A DNA stretch of 64,000 bases from Petrolisthes cinctipes (GCA_033782935.1 JAWQEG010002488.1:136501-200500), one strand, 5' to 3'. Counted from the first letter of the stretch, positions 12,584-25,440 are shown. Made by a program: numbers and translations. The notes: generated by a model not told the origin, from the sequence alone.

Positions 12584-13021
12584 TATTTATTTTTCGTTTA
12601 TACATTAAATGTCCATCTTCAACACAAAAGATTACGCTTCTCGTCTTTGTTCAGTCCATCAGGATACTTTCCGCTATCCAGATATTGGTAGTATGTGTGG
12701 TAAGTGAGCTCCTCCATCTTCTGATGTTTCCACTGCCACTGCTCGGACAACTGTGAAGCCTGTTGGCGCCATGATTACAAGGGAAAAAAAATGCGATTGG
12801 CAACACCACAAGTGATGGTAGTTTTGTCGTTAGGATAATTATCCTGTGTGGCAGGTTGTCGTTACTACAGGTGTCGCCAAAGCCATACTCTTATAATAGG
12901 AGTGGGGTTGGGGGAATATTGTCCCAGAGGGGGGAATTCCCCCATGGGAATATATATTCTGGGCCATATTTCCCCGGGGGGGATTTCGGACAGGGGGAAA
13001 AACAGACCGTTACACCGGGCT

Positions 13022-13820
13022 CACGACTGAGACCGGCTCCCTTCTTACCTTATTACCAATCAATTGTCTCTTGCAATCGATCAATAATATATAAATAACC
13101 GTGAAGCTTTGGGAATATTGGTAGTGTTACCGAATTATACAGCTTCTGGTCATCTCTTCATCTCGAGAGACAAAAGGGCGAGGTAAGAAAACCAAGACGA
13201 GCAATATGTACGTGTGTTGTGCTGCGTGGCAGCTACTGTGGCCGGCTAGGCGGTAGGCAGAGACACCGGCGTGTCTACCAACACCTCCTGGCGCCACACC
13301 CAACTGTTCGAAGGCCTACACTTGACTAACAAAGTTTACATCTTTATACAACATATACACATTAGTTATACATGCAATTTTAATATACGACACATAATTA
13401 ATTCTCTATGATTTCCCACTTCACGAATAATATGCAATTTAAAGAAATTAATCTTCGTATCGGCATGATTAATTCTTTCAATAATAATACGAGCGAAAGG
13501 CTACGGACAAAATGACAGTTACAGGACGCTGTGGTCGGTATGCTTTCAAACCCACTGCTAGTGGAAATTTCCTAAGCTGTTAAACTAGACCAGTGAACTA
13601 TGTATTCTTCGCCTGGTCAAATAAGCCCTATCTCTATGCTACGATATTATTATTATTATTATGCCACGAGTCAACGACTGACTCGTGACAAGGAGAAAGA
13701 CTGAGATTATTAGAAAGATAGATAAGCAGATGAATAAGAGAGACAAGGAGGGTACACGTAGGAAAGGAAGAAAGAAAGGAAGGGAGGGAAAAGATAGTGA
13801 GAGAGGAGTGAGGTCGAGGT
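13022..13820. other. No gene seen; short palindrome and purine-rich tail
   Basis: The palindrome CACGAGTC-AACGACT-GACTCGTG is at 13664-13686, and a related CACGAGTC...GATCGTGAC occurs near 14417. The purine-rich stretch 13690-13830 reads as lysine/arginine/glutamate runs without other coding features. Confidence 0.4.
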
Positions 13821-13869
13821 TTGACAGGTCAGAGGAGCGACCTTGTCACTCCTACACATACCCACCTAG

Positions 13870-14138
13870 AGGGTAGTGGTGTCGGGGCACCACCAAAGAA
13901 AAAAATAAAACCATGGTACAAACAATCATTTAAACAAGAGTGGCTGGACGATAAAAATTTCAAAGATTGGGTTAAATCGGATCCCCGTGATAAGTACAGT
14001 GCGTTGTGCATTGTGTGTGATGTTACCATGAAAAATTTTAATAAATCACTGCTACTGAATCACATGGCTTCCACTAAAAATGCTAAAAACAATGTTGCTA
14101 AGAAAAGTACACCTGATATATGTAAGATGTCTTGTTGA
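13870..14138 (+). pseudogene. hAT-type zinc-finger N-terminal fragment
   Basis: The open frame lacks an ATG. The coding-like part begins PPKKKIKPWYKQSFKQEW and continues FKDWVKSD, then CIVC (C-x2-C), LLLNHMAS and ends at a TGA at 14136. The pattern of aromatic/basic lead-in, 'W..D..FKDW', C-x2-C and a downstream His is that of the BED-like finger before a hAT or DUF4371-type transposase. The second His of the finger is missing (STKNAKNN where a KH is expected), and no catalytic or dimerisation domain follows. Dead fragment. Confidence 0.5.
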
Positions 14139-14144
14139 AATACA

Positions 14145-15084
14145 TTTTGACTGAAGTTGGGCTATTTTTGTTCAATCTCTGTGTGTGTGTATGTGTTTTT
14201 TTTTTTTTTTTTTTTTAAGGGCAACATCTGGGCTTTTACCTGTTTAGTGAGTGGAAACACTGCCTCAAATATTTATGTCATCTATGCTGGTAACACTGTG
14301 TTAGGAAGGTGTCATTGTAGGTGAGAGATTAACTGACAGGTGTGAGTGGTTGGGGAGCATCATAACAAACCACAGCCACTGTGGAATCAACCCAAAGTGT
14401 GAATTGAATAAGTGTGTCACGAGTCAAGGATCGTGACATGTAATATTAACAGAAAATATATGTTTATTTTTTACGTGAGAGCCATATTGGTACGAGAGAG
14501 GACGTGCTGATAATCTTTTTTACCTTTAGTACAAGCCCCAACAACACTCTGGGGAATGTTACCACTAAAGGCCATGATGATGTTATATGATACATGGTGG
14601 GGTGTTAATATGAGTAAATATATATAAACAATCGCATTAGTATCATGAAAGATAACAAAGACAATTTTTTTTTTTTTTTTTTTTTTTTTTCTCAATCTCG
14701 GGGCTGTAGGCTATCAGTAGCCCGTGACTCTTGCGAGGCCCCGAGATTATTGGGTGTCGCACCAGATGAGACAGTGGAGCTTCGTGATGATGTTGGTACC
14801 GTAGCTTCTCTTCTCATCTGGCAAAATATCGTACTGATCCAACCTTTAGTTACAGAGTTATTTCCGAAAAACAGTGCGATACGGGCCCTGAAAGCGTTAG
14901 TAGATGACGATACCTTATTTATACACGTCAATATCAGGAGAGAGCAGCTACACCGTCATTCACAACATCTTGGAATATGGTCGGGCATCTTCTATGTTGT
15001 GAGTTGACGACGATGTGTCTGATAAGCTAAAATCTATAAACAGTATATTACTACGTCGCTATGTTTTGTGTTTTCTCAAGGTAA
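14145..15084. other. No gene seen; two poly(T) tracts
   Basis: T-runs of about 20-24 at 14193-14217 and 14667-14690 could be poly(A) tails of minus-strand retro-insertions. GC-richer sequence at 14695-15005 stays open on + for about 105 codons but matches nothing I know. Confidence 0.4.
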
Positions 15085-15352
15085 AATTGTTATGTGTTGG
15101 AAAACTTAGCCACTGATGGGTAGCCTGTATCCGCGCCTGTATCCACGTTCGCGATACATGATACATCTATAGTTGGTGAAATATACCGTAAGGGTTGAAA
15201 GCAGTTCAAACCAGTTTCACCAGACGCAACATCCTTATAATATGCTGATCTGACAGCATGATGGGAAGTTTCCATGCTGAGCTACTGATTGCTAGATTCA
15301 CTCTGTAATTATCTGTATGTTAATCTCTATGCTATAATCAACTGCATATTGC
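15085..15352 (-). repeat. Dispersed repeat R2, copy 1
   Basis: The reverse complement aligns with 29690-29948: TTGATTATAGCATAG, CAGATAATTACAGAGTG, CTAGCAATCAGTAGCTCAGC, GGAAACTTCCCATCATGCTG and GAACTGCTTTCAACCC. Both copies stay open for about 60 codons but the shared edges do not follow the frame. It may be an LTR or internal piece of the decayed retroelement at 24.7-29.7 kb, since copy 2 directly follows its protease. Confidence 0.55.
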
Positions 15353-15773
15353 CATCTTGTATGAAGAGAAAGGGACAATATATATTTACTCACATTATCC
15401 TTATATAAACAGGTATCTAACATGTCTATATCTCATATATAAGCTAAGCATTATCAACACCATCGTTGCAATCTGTCACGTACGAAAGGGTGTGGTACGT
15501 GAGGAAGGATCGAGAGAAGAGAGGCGCACTTGGAGCCCGGCCATGGGCTAGACGGCTAGGGAGGATGGAGTCCTGCCCTAAGCGAGATGATTCACCTCCT
15601 ACATAATCTTAGAGAGACACAAGATGTCTGGTATAACCTGTAATCTGTAATCTGATATACTACAGTAAATTGAGACAAGTCCACGAGTTTACTCTAAACC
15701 TTGTGTAATTAACTTAATTCCCCAGGAAGACGAGAGTGGTAATTCAGACAACGAGTCATAAGTTGACTGAAGC
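15353..15773. other. No gene seen
   Basis: Mixed sequence without a credible frame. It ends at the CAG duplication of Harbinger-1. Confidence 0.4.
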
Positions 15774-17463
15774 CAGGGGTGGGATCTTCAAAGCATCGTA
15801 ACCGCAGTTATGATTCTCGTAGCGCCATATTTGCTCGTAAGTTGTTCATAACCGCTACGATCGTATCTTCAATGCCTCGTAAGGGAGTTTCCGTCCGCCA
15901 TTATGCGCCATATTTGCTCGTAGCGCTACGAGAACTGAAAAGCACCCTTTAGGCTGATAGCAGGGTCGCGTAGTCGATAAACAACCCGTAAATAGTGAGA
16001 TTTGAGTTTATTTACACTTGGCGCGGCTGACACAGGCGACATAATGGTTGTTGTTGTTGTCACTTATCGGTAAATATAAACAAGAGGAGGGGATTCAGTG
16101 AGCAGTTTAGGAGAATGGAGCTGCAAGTGTCAATTTAAACTGATGCACTGTGAAATAGAAAGTTACAAATACTTTTTTTGTGTATCATTACTTTTGGAGT
16201 GTTTAAGAATAATAGGATATAATGGTGACTTACTAATTGCAGGAAAGTGGCTTCCAGTTACCTGCAAACAAAGCAGAAATTCTTCATTGCATAGTTAGAC
16301 CTAACTTGATCCATGTAGTATGAGTCTTTAATCCATAGTCCTTTGCATGAAGTGGATATTCTTAAGGTTAATAAACTTTCTTTATGATTAACTTTCTAAT
16401 GAAAATATTACAAGCACATTAATGTGATGTGTGAGCTGGTAACATTTAAATAACTGGAATTATATACCTACTGATATATACTGGAGATGTGTAAAAGGTT
16501 GACCATATTCCCGAATCTAAAGACAAAAATATGTCTTAGAATTAACTAATGCAAATATTATCATGTTGTAAAAGTCTCAATAACATGTACCGTACATGAA
16601 CCTTTCCAACCAATTCAATTAATTTTATTGAACAGTATAATTTAATACATAATTTTCACCTGTTCTCATATTACATAAGACTTGTATTTTTCTAAAATAA
16701 ATGCTTTTCAACAGCATATAACAAATATGTGACTGGTATTGGTTTTTCTAAATGTTTTAATTATAAACTATAAAAAAAAACTAAATTTTATTTACATATG
16801 ACACCTGTAAAGTTTACAGAAATCCATGATACCTCCCTGGCTATTTGTACTATTAGTTTCCTGCATTATCACAGTTCATCACATTATATATACCTGAGTA
16901 AAAACCTGCAAATTTATGATATTGGAAAGCTGTTTGAACTCATGTACTTTCCAACAATGACTGAAAACAAAAAAACACCAATTCCTTGATGACTACAGTA
17001 CTTGTTTGGCACTCTTCACATTGCTTGGACATATCACAAATATGGCAGAGAAATTATTAAAATACAATAAGATTAAAGCCACAGTACGGCATAAGTATAT
17101 CCTTATAGTTAATCTTCGAACCTTGATATGTAAATAAAACTAAGACATTAATATTATTAGCCAAAGATAAGAATGCATGAAAAAAAAGTTGATTTTAATC
17201 AAAAAATAATAAATCTAACATGAAATGTGAATGTTAAAAGCTATATTTGAAAGACAAAATATATAATGAAAATAAATAATGTAATTTCTTAAAAAACATA
17301 AGCAGAAGTTAACAATAATTTAGATTGAAACCTACACACAAACCACACAACTAAAAACATCTTGCACACTAATAACTCTGTCACAAAATATAACCCAACT
17401 TAAACCACACTAATCATTAAAAAAAAAATCACACACACACAACAAAACACACTTGAAAACAAA

Positions 17464-18512
17464 TCACCTTTTCTCGATAGCCTTTTTAATGTTCACCAAA
17501 GTTTCTGATATTGTGGCTATATTTTCTGCAAGATCCATCAAAATATCCCTTATAGTCTTATGGACAACTAGTATATCTGGAGCTAGTGTAGCTTCCAGAT
17601 GAGCTGTCACACCTCCAGCTGACCTAGAGGAAGGGCGACTTGAGGCTACAGAGCTGTGGTACGAATGCTCCTCACTTGGTGGTAGGTTTTACCAGCTTCG
17701 GCAAGCTGTCGCCAGTCAAAACTTCACAGTCTTCCACTGTAACTGGCCCGAAGTCCTGCCAACTTGGCCCAGGTCTAGGTGAAGGGGCCCTTGATGGCAG
17801 TCCTGGGTCATCCACATCACCTTATTATGAAATTATGAAAATTAGCAACTTTCATATAATTTTAGAGAAATATTAAGGATTATCGTTATGAATTAAAATT
17901 GTAAAGTCACTCTTAAAGAAAGCAGTATATAATTAGTCATACATATAAGTACAGCAGCAGTACTGCAATTTTTACTTGGTTAAAGTACTCATATGATACA
18001 TATGGAATCCAACAAAGCATCACAAATTTAGTTTTGATTAACATGGATCCAATTTTTTCGACTACATGAACTGCTAACAGGAGTTATTTATATGATACAC
18101 AAAATGTATAAATCACTATGTACTTGACTCCTGTATATTGGGTCATCACAGTACATGTACCGTATTTACTGAAGGTATGGATATATGAGAACATCTTGTA
18201 TATTTGTTCCTAGGACTAAGGCCTTATGATTTGCACTGTTTAACTTTGAATGGAATTGAGAGGTAATGCTGCTCAAAATGTATGTTTTATATATATAAAC
18301 TCTCAATGTAATTACTTCACATAGTGCCAATGAGGGAAGATTTCCATATTACTAGCCTAGATGAACAGCAGGATATTTTTTACTGTTATATACTGTACAT
18401 ACTGCCTGGGTCTTGGAGTCCACAGAAATACCCGACACTTGCACTTCTTTAATGATTTGAGCCATAGCCTCTTCTATGTGGGTGAATGTCTTTGTGTCAC
18501 TAGTGTCACCAC
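17464..18512 (-). pseudogene. Harbinger-1 Myb/SANT-like partner protein, C-terminal exons
   Basis: One exon spans 18403-18512 between an ATTTCAG acceptor and a GTATGT donor (GGDTSDTKTFTHIEEAMAQI). It matches, position for position, the second exon of the Harbinger-2 gene (GGIPDTKDW, EEAMLALIE). A further exon starts at 17820 (GDVDDPGLPSRAPSPRPGP). The last coding part runs to a TGA at 17464 and ends in a helical tail (KTIRDILMDLAENIATIS, LVNIKKAIEKR). A frame change lies near 17680. These partner proteins help HARBI1-type transposases enter the nucleus and bind the ends. The N-terminal Myb exon was not found; a possible leader exon with donor is near 19190. Confidence 0.55.
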
Positions 18513-19017
18513 CTGAAATATAACGAAAAATGGTACATAATTCAATAACAAAGCAGAACCAAGCAGAATAAATTACAATACCTGCTGGTTATCGTATTAA
18601 AATGGTACTGTATTTAAATCAGGCAATGGACACTCCCCCCCATCCTTCAACCTATGTGTGCCCATGCCAACAGCCGAATCCATAATATAAATAATGCTTA
18701 TATAATTTATGGACCTAATTTATTTCCTTGATCTGTCTTTCAATAAAACTGTTTGAAGTCTTAGTTATTATATTGCACTTGCCAGATTTCACTACATATG
18801 GTATATTTCTGCCTGTTACTTGGTAATGGCAATCAACTGTACAGATTTTGAGATTAATATAGAAACTACTGTAGGTAGGTGTAAAGGAAATAAAACAGTG
18901 ACAGTAGAAGTTAAAATAATATAATGTCCTCCCAGTCAATGTCTTTGATTTATTTTCATGACAACCAGCTACCAGTAAACTATTTGTATCATGCTGTTCT
19001 TGATTTACAGTACGTAA

Positions 19018-19062
19018 CCTAACCTATCTTAAACTAAACTAGCCAAACCTAACCTAACCAAA
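19018..19062 (-). repeat. Short TTAGG-like telomere-type words
   Basis: CCTAACCTA and AACCTAACCTAACC occur with degenerate spacers (TTAGG on the minus strand). Too short and imperfect for an interstitial telomere; compatible with arthropod TTAGG chemistry. Confidence 0.35.
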
Positions 19063-19559
19063 AATCTATATACAATATACCAGTGATTGGCGTGATATTA
19101 AAAATATACCCGGGGGGGACAGCTGCCTTATCTCCACTGTTGTGTTAAATGTTTATCAACACAGTATAATAATTCACTTACCTGTCTTTTGCTGTTAATT
19201 CCTGTCTGATGTAACTTGGTGACTGTGTCATCTCTATCAGCTGGTGGTGAGACAATGTTTATTTATTGACATTGTAATACTACGTTATGATTGGCTTACA
19301 GTACCAAGGACATATTGTTTCCTTCATTGTGATTGGGTGAGAGCCAGTCAGCTGGGTGGCGGGATGAACAAAACACACGGAACGAAACGGGCAGCGACGC
19401 TCACTACGAGGTTATCATCGTGAGCTACGAGGGAGGTTATGAAGCTTTGGAGATACCAACTTATGATCCTCGTAAGCCACGATCAAATATGGCGGCTACG
19501 AGATAGTAAAGGTGATCGTAGCGCCACCAACTTACGATGCTTTGAAGATCCCACCCCAG

Positions 19560-20439
19560 GTCTGTATCGGGTGGTATGTGAAAACCAGCCCAACTGATAA
19601 ATGAGAGTTCCTTGGCAGGTATTTCCACAAGCTGAGGTGGGCGACCCACGAGTACATGATGGTGACAGTTGGGTGGGGTCTCTACCGGCGTGAAGAGTCT
19701 CACCACTGTAACATGATGGTGGCAGAAGTGGGATACGTAACATTCACAGTGTCCTGGTTATTTATTCTATATTCCAACAGAATAGTATTGTGTATGTGTG
19801 GGTGGCTTGGGCGCTTTACTCGTTGGCAACACTGACGGAGCGAGAGCGAGACCAGCTGTACCAGCTTGAGGAGGTTGGCAGCTAATGGTGGGCTGTGTAA
19901 CTTAAACCTACATTAATCAGGCATTTTCCCTGTGTGCATTTCCCAGGGAAAAGGAGGATTTTGCCTGCTGTGGGTATTCTTATCTGGGAAGGAACAAGGA
20001 CGGACTTGAGGAGGGTGAATAAGAATATGTTGTGAGGTCCCAGGACTCGGACGTGTCCTCCCCGAGCTCCGTCTTCCTTCTCATTTATCCTTTCCTTTTT
20101 TTCAATTAACGAACCCTTCATATCATCACATTTCATCAAGATAAGTATCGAGATTGTTTGTTCTGGCTGTCACATCACGTCATCTTTTCCTTCTTTTTAT
20201 TACCGTTTTTAGTGTCTTTTAAATTTACACAGACCCTCCCTCAACATAACACCGCCCCCCACCCCTCAATTTTCACTATTTTTAATAATACAGTTCTTTT
20301 TTTTAGTGTATTTTATAATCTTTTTAAAAAATTTATATCCTTTTTAGTTAAATTCATAGGTTTTATTATAAATTCTCTTTTTTTATATATAACTGACCCC
20401 TAACACAAGTTAGGGGTTTGTTTACGTTTTATTCCTTCC
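19560..20439. other. No gene seen; probable leader region of nLTR-B in the right part
   Basis: 19560-20150 has weak open frames without motifs. 20160-20400 is T-rich. Where the nLTR-B leader begins cannot be decided from one copy. Confidence 0.4.
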
Positions 20440-23400
20440 TGCAGCCGTGCAGACTGTCTCGGTACAGGGGTAAGTTTGTGTTGTATATTTATATTGGTGC
20501 TTTATAAACATGTACAGACACACCCCACACAAAACAACATACACATGTACACTAACAATATTCTACACATATTGCTCACTAGTTTTAATACTCTACAACA
20601 CTGACAATAAAAACACTGGCTGCACACATACCAACACACCAGACTCACTAACACCAGACATCTACACCCACACCTCCATATACACACACCTGTTTGGGAA
20701 CCTGGGCACCCCTAAGGGCCCTCAAGGGTTAAAGGTGTCTTGCCTCGGCAATCTCCGGGGTGCCCTGTTGCTCCTTATGTTGTGTGGTGACACAGGGGCT
20801 CTGATCAACCCTGGCCCCCGCGCCCCAAAGTACCCCTGTCAATTATGCCGACGGGTGGTCAAATGGGGCCAGCGGGCCATCCAGTGCGATCGCTGCTGTG
20901 AGGTTTCCCAGCATGCAGGCTGGTATCATGTCAGCTGTGTTGGGGGCTTCACTGCAGCGTTCGACGGATTGGAGGGTCGGAGCCTTTCGTGGATCTGCTG
21001 GGACTGTGGTGCGCCCAATTTTACCTCCTCCCTTTTTTACTCCCCAATACAATACACAAATAGATTCAGTTTATTAGACACCACCACTTCATCTTCACCA
21101 CCACCCACAACTCAAAACACACCTCCACCATTAGATAGGATCACCCGACGTTTAGGTAGACGCAACAGAGACAATTCCTCCCCTACACAAAACCGACAGC
21201 AAGACATGACTTCCCTTAACTCCGCATCATCCACTCCTCCACTACCAAACCATTCTACACCCAACCAGACTCTCCATAGTGCACACTCATTCTCCATAAC
21301 ACCAATCACCATCCCCAATAGATCATCCATCCTCACACCCCATTCTACCACCAACACCACACTCGACTCCATCACCCATAAAAAACTGTCTTCCCTTCGT
21401 ACCCTAATCATTAACTTCCGCAGCATCATAAACAAATGAGCCGCCTTTCACCAAACCCTCCAGACCTATGACCCCGACATTATTATAGGGACAGAGACCT
21501 GGCTCACACCTGACATCCAGGACAGTGAAATCTTCCCGACGGACAGTCCCTATAATATGACCCTACACAAGAAGGACAGAATAGACGATAAACATGGCGG
21601 AGTCCTAATTGCGACAAAGCCAGGACTAGTTGCGACCCCAGCCACCGAACTGAACGCGGACTCTGAAATTATATGGACTAAAATACAGATACAGGGCTGC
21701 AGGACACTCATTATAGGATCATTTTATCGTCCCCCAAATACCTGCAGACCCTTGACGATTGTTTATCTAAAATTGACCCCTCCAAAAATATATGGTTGGC
21801 TGGTGACTTTAACCTTCTCGACATAAACTGGACAGCACAGGCGACACTGGACAATTCCACCCATGAAGGCGACTTACTATTACAGACTGATAGGAAACTC
21901 TTACATGAAAATTTCATTGACATCATTAACACCCACTCACTTACCCAAACAGTACTCGAACCAACATGCACACAAGTCAGTGTAGAAAGACATAATCCTA
22001 ACATAAGACACGGGGTCACATCCAACATATTAGACTTATTTCTCACAAACAACATTTCCTTAATTACACGGACACGAGTACTACCTGGTCTTAGTGACCA
22101 TGAGATGGTACTCATTGACGCAAACATCAAGCCAACAACACAAAAACAATTACCCAGGACAATTTACATGTACAACAGAGCTGACATGGGTGGCATTACC
22201 GAAGACTTAGTTGAATTTCGTGACTCGTTCCTTGACTCAGACCCAATGGCCAGCTATGTGGAAACAAACTGGACCAGACTTCGTGACTTTATACGTGACA
22301 CAATGGACAAGCACATACCCACGAAAACCATCACAAATAACCGGTCATTACCATGGTACAATAGACAATTAAAAAGACTACACAGAAACAAGGTAAAGGC
22401 ATACAACAGAGCAAAACGATACAACGATACAGAACACTGGTTAGAATACAAAAATATACAGAAAACACTACAGAAAGAAACTAAACAAGCAGAAACTAAA
22501 TACACATCCACTGTCCTCGCAGACAACACACAAAACCACAAAAAATTCTTCGGCTATTTTAAAGCACGCAAACAAGACTCGACCGGTATTACAACATTAC
22601 TAAATAACAATTCCTTGGTTACACACCCACAAGACAAAGCCAACGCCCTTAACACACAAGTCCAGTCCGTTTTTACCCATGAACATGAACACTTACCAGA
22701 CATGCCAACACCATCACACCCACCTATCCCTCCCATTCATATAAACACCCAAGGAATTGAGAAACTCTTATCTGAGGTAGACATACACAAAGCGACTGGA
22801 CCAGACAATATACCCTGCAGGATATTGAGGGCTAACTCTAGCGTTCTTGCCCCTGTCCTGCAGGTTATATTCTCACAGAATTTACAGACCGGTGAACTCC
22901 CCCGAGACTGGCTTTTGGCAAATGTGACCCCAATTTTTAAATCCGGAGACAGAACCCTTCCCATTAATTATAGACCTATTTCACTTACCTCAGTCCCCTG
23001 CAAAATTTTAGAACACATTATTCATAGACACATAATGGACCACTTTGATAGACAAAATATACTGACTGACAATCAACACGGTTTTCGGCCTACACGCTCG
23101 TGTGAGACTGGTAACTACTCATGACATCTTGCAATCCCTCAATGACACAAAAATTAGACAGGTTGACGCCATAGTATTAGACTTTGCCAAAGCCTTCGAC
23201 AAAGTTCCTCACCAAAGACTACTACACAAATTAGAATTCTATGGCATACAGGGACAACTTCTTCACTGGATTAGAACGTTCTTGACTACCAGTAAGCAAC
23301 GTGTAGTTCTTGACGGTAGTCAGTCTCCATCTGTTCCTGTGACTTCTGGGGTACCCCAGGGCACTGTCCTGGGTCCCCTTCTCTTCCTTTCATACATTAA

Positions 23401-24420
23401 TGACCTCCCACTCTCACTTTCCTCTACCACTAGACTCTTTGCAGACGATAGCTTAGTTTACAGACCGATTAAAGATAGGAATGACTGCCTTCGACTACAG
23501 GACGACCTAACTGCACTTGAAGACTGGGAAGTCAAGTGGCTGATGACATTTAGACCAGACAAATGCCATCACATCCGTTTTACCCGGGCCCATAATGTCA
23601 TTCCATATACATACCAACTACACAACACCAACCTCAACACAGTCACTTCCCACAACAAATACTTGGGCGTCCACATCTCAGCGGACATGAGGTGGAACAC
23701 ACACATAGGTAGCATCAGGGCCAAAGCTAGTAGGGTCCTGGGGTTCTTGCGCAGGAACCTCAGCAGGTGTAACACAGACACCAAAATTATTGCATGTAAC
23801 ACTTTCGTTCGGCCACATTTAGATTATTGCGACACCGTCTGGGACCCACACACTTACAATAATATCAATAAATTAGAGTCCATACAAAACAAGACTGCAA
23901 GATGGGCCAGACGTGATTACAGACACACTACATCAGTCACTTTGCTTAAACAAGACACAAAACTAGACCCATTAGTAACACGAAGACAGATACACAGACA
24001 ACAGATGATATACAAAATCACAAACAAGTTAGTTGACATAGACAAAGACACATATCTACACCCTACAAGTATACGATACACTAGAGGCAGCCAAAACTTA
24101 AAATACCATACATACCAGACAAGCACTGATATATTTAGGCACTCATTCTTTCCCCGCAGCATCCAAGAGTGGAATCATCTCCCATCTCACGTAGTTAATA
24201 GCCCCACTCTTGACACGTTTAGAAATAGGATCACCAATCATTACCTCCCCAATCCTAATCCTCAACATACAGTCCCTGACCCAATCCACCCTTATCCTAA
24301 CCCTCTTCCTAATCCTGCCCTGGATCCCTAAATCCCCCGCACAACCCTCGCATATTATGCAGCCCATAAGCGGCCCTCTGCGGGACCCTAAACTTGAACT
24401 TGAACTTGAACTTGAGCTGT
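20440..24420 (+). mobile_element. nLTR-B: near full-length CR1/jockey-type LINE
   Basis: One long protein (PHD finger, APE endonuclease, reverse transcriptase) is followed by a short 3' region that ends in a repeated ACTTGA motif (four units at 24391-24418). Short-repeat tails instead of poly(A) are typical of CR1 and related LINE groups. There is no RNase H domain. Damage is light (one stop, two frameshifts), so this is a fairly recent insertion. The exact 5' end is uncertain. Confidence 0.8.
20510..24331 (+). pseudogene. nLTR-B ORF: PHD - endonuclease - reverse transcriptase
   Basis: ATG at 20510. Residues about 109-165 form a PHD-like finger (YPCQLCRR, IQCDRC, WYHVSC, WICWDC), followed by a Ser/Thr/Pro-rich linker. 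The endonuclease starts near 21395 (LRTLIINFRS), with GTETWL, SFYRPPN, AGDFNLLDINW and LSDHEMVL. The reverse transcriptase has KATGPDNIPC, YRPISLTS, VLDFAKAFDKV, GVPQGTVLGPLLF and the catalytic FADDS near 23440, with the second and third aspartates intact. Lesions: TGA at 21437-21439 (NK*AAF), a frameshift near 21780 and one near 23100. The protein would nick DNA and prime reverse transcription at the target. Ends at 24331. Confidence 0.85.
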
Positions 24421-24689
24421 GAGAGGAACGACTGGCCAGCGTTTACTCTGGGGGGGTGTGGCATCTACACATTCCTGGCTACATCTTCATTTGTCATCTC
24501 TAATCTCCTTTCCCAATCTTGGTTAGTTATTCTTATTCTATACATATACACAGTGAACACATACAATAGTGACACGTTGTTGGGGTATTTTTGTATGCCT
24601 ATATGTCTTTTTATATTGGTATGTGGTGAAGGTGTGTAGGAATATTTCTAACGGGATATGTTTAAAGGATTAGGATCATTGAGGGGACT
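24421..24689. other. No gene seen
   Basis: Flank between the LINE tail and the decayed LTR element; a run of about 80 open codons has no motif. Confidence 0.4.
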
Positions 24690-24709
24690 CAGAGGATAGT
24701 AGTAGCAGT

Positions 24710-25440
24710 TTGGATGGGGAATTAAATTTCCCACCAACTCCCAATACTACTAATATATATGAGCAATTGAGGGGACTAAATAGTCCAGTGCCAGGGCAGT
24801 TAAGGAGAGGTTATCAGTTCCGTGTAGAGGGTAGTGACGTATCAGAAGGAACACGGGAAGACGTGTGTAAGTTACCGTCAAGAAGAAGGGGAAAGGTTAA
24901 TAAAAATACTACAGTTGTACAAGCTACAATTCCAATGGTAACTGCATGCACCAATGCTGTTGGGGGATCAGCTCCTAGTCAGGCGACAGGGCAGAGTGTC
25001 ACTAACCCTAGTATACATGGTAATTTGGAGGTGGGTAGTGCCCACGGGAATTAGCCAGTAAAGGTTATGAGAGTATTTACAGGTGAGGATTTAATCCCTA
25101 AGTTTGAGGGTGATCCTGCAAAAAATAAGGAGGTATAGCCTACGATAGAGGAATTTATACGGAGACTTGAGTAGTCTTTCATGGAATACAATATTACTGC
25201 TGATAGGGGTAAGATAGGATACGAGGACTATGGCAGTCTGCAAGGCAGGGGAGTGCACCGTTAGAAGTTACAGGTGCAAGGGCGGGTGCTATAAGTAAAG
25301 ATATACAGGATTGTATAAAATATACAATATGGACTAAGGATATTAATGGGGAAGACTGGATGAAAGTCGACGATGAGTGTGATATGTTTGAATATTACAT
25401 CATTGGGATAAAGCGGGAATCGCATAGGCTATGCGGACGC
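24710..25440 (+). pseudogene. Decayed gag-like region of an LTR retroelement
   Basis: An open frame of 114 codons (LNFPPTPNTTNIYEQLRGL ...) runs to a TAG at 25052. The frame then continues with the gag-like pattern MRVFTGEDLIPKFEGDP, IEEFIRRLE, MEYNITADRGK, broken by TAG codons at 25136 and 25163 and then by frameshifts. Fxx-G/DGDP...I..F...LE is common at the start of arthropod Ty3/gypsy capsid domains. Family uncertain. Two of the stops fall where CAG (Gln) would be plausible, consistent with C-to-T decay. Confidence 0.45.

Larger units (their letters stand above)
10862..13021. mobile_element. 2.16 kb DNA transposon-like element with ~60-bp TIRs and CCCGGG palindromes
   Basis: The ends match in reverse complement: 11 bases exactly (AGCCCGGTGTA at 10862; TACACCGGGCT ending 13021), then about 75% over 60 bases including GAAATTCCCCCCGGG and GGGAAATATRGCC. 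Just inside the left end, 10892-10985 is a near-perfect palindrome (GGGAATAACAGCCC against GGGCTGTTATTCTCCC). A further internal pair, GGTACAGTTGCGGAAG at 11453 and its complement near 12485, suggests foldback history. No clear target duplication was found. It contains a PHD-like peptide and a hammerhead-like motif. Superfamily unknown. Confidence 0.65.
15777..19556 (-). mobile_element. Harbinger-1: PIF/Harbinger-type DNA transposon, 3.78 kb
   Basis: Perfect 25-base terminal inverted repeats begin GGGTGGGATCTTCAAAGC, flanked by direct 3-bp CAG duplications (15774-15776 and 19557-19559). HARBI1-type transposons are known to target CWG, and the empty site GAAGC-CAG-GTCTGTA resembles the reported preference around CCWGGTCT. 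Inside each end lies an array of CTCGTA/TACGAG words (at least six left, seven right). The only protein remnants are minus-strand exons of a Myb/SANT-like partner. I found no transposase, so this copy is non-autonomous. The middle is AT-rich. Confidence 0.8.

Noticed and set aside
14695..14760. tRNA-like fold (CTCGGGGC...GCCCCGAG)
   Set aside because: No anticodon arm and no A or B box pattern.
19018..19062. Interstitial telomere
   Set aside because: Only a few degenerate TTAGG words; no array.
24710..25440. Stop-codon reassignment or readthrough at TAG codons
   Set aside because: Other stops and frameshifts nearby show ordinary decay.
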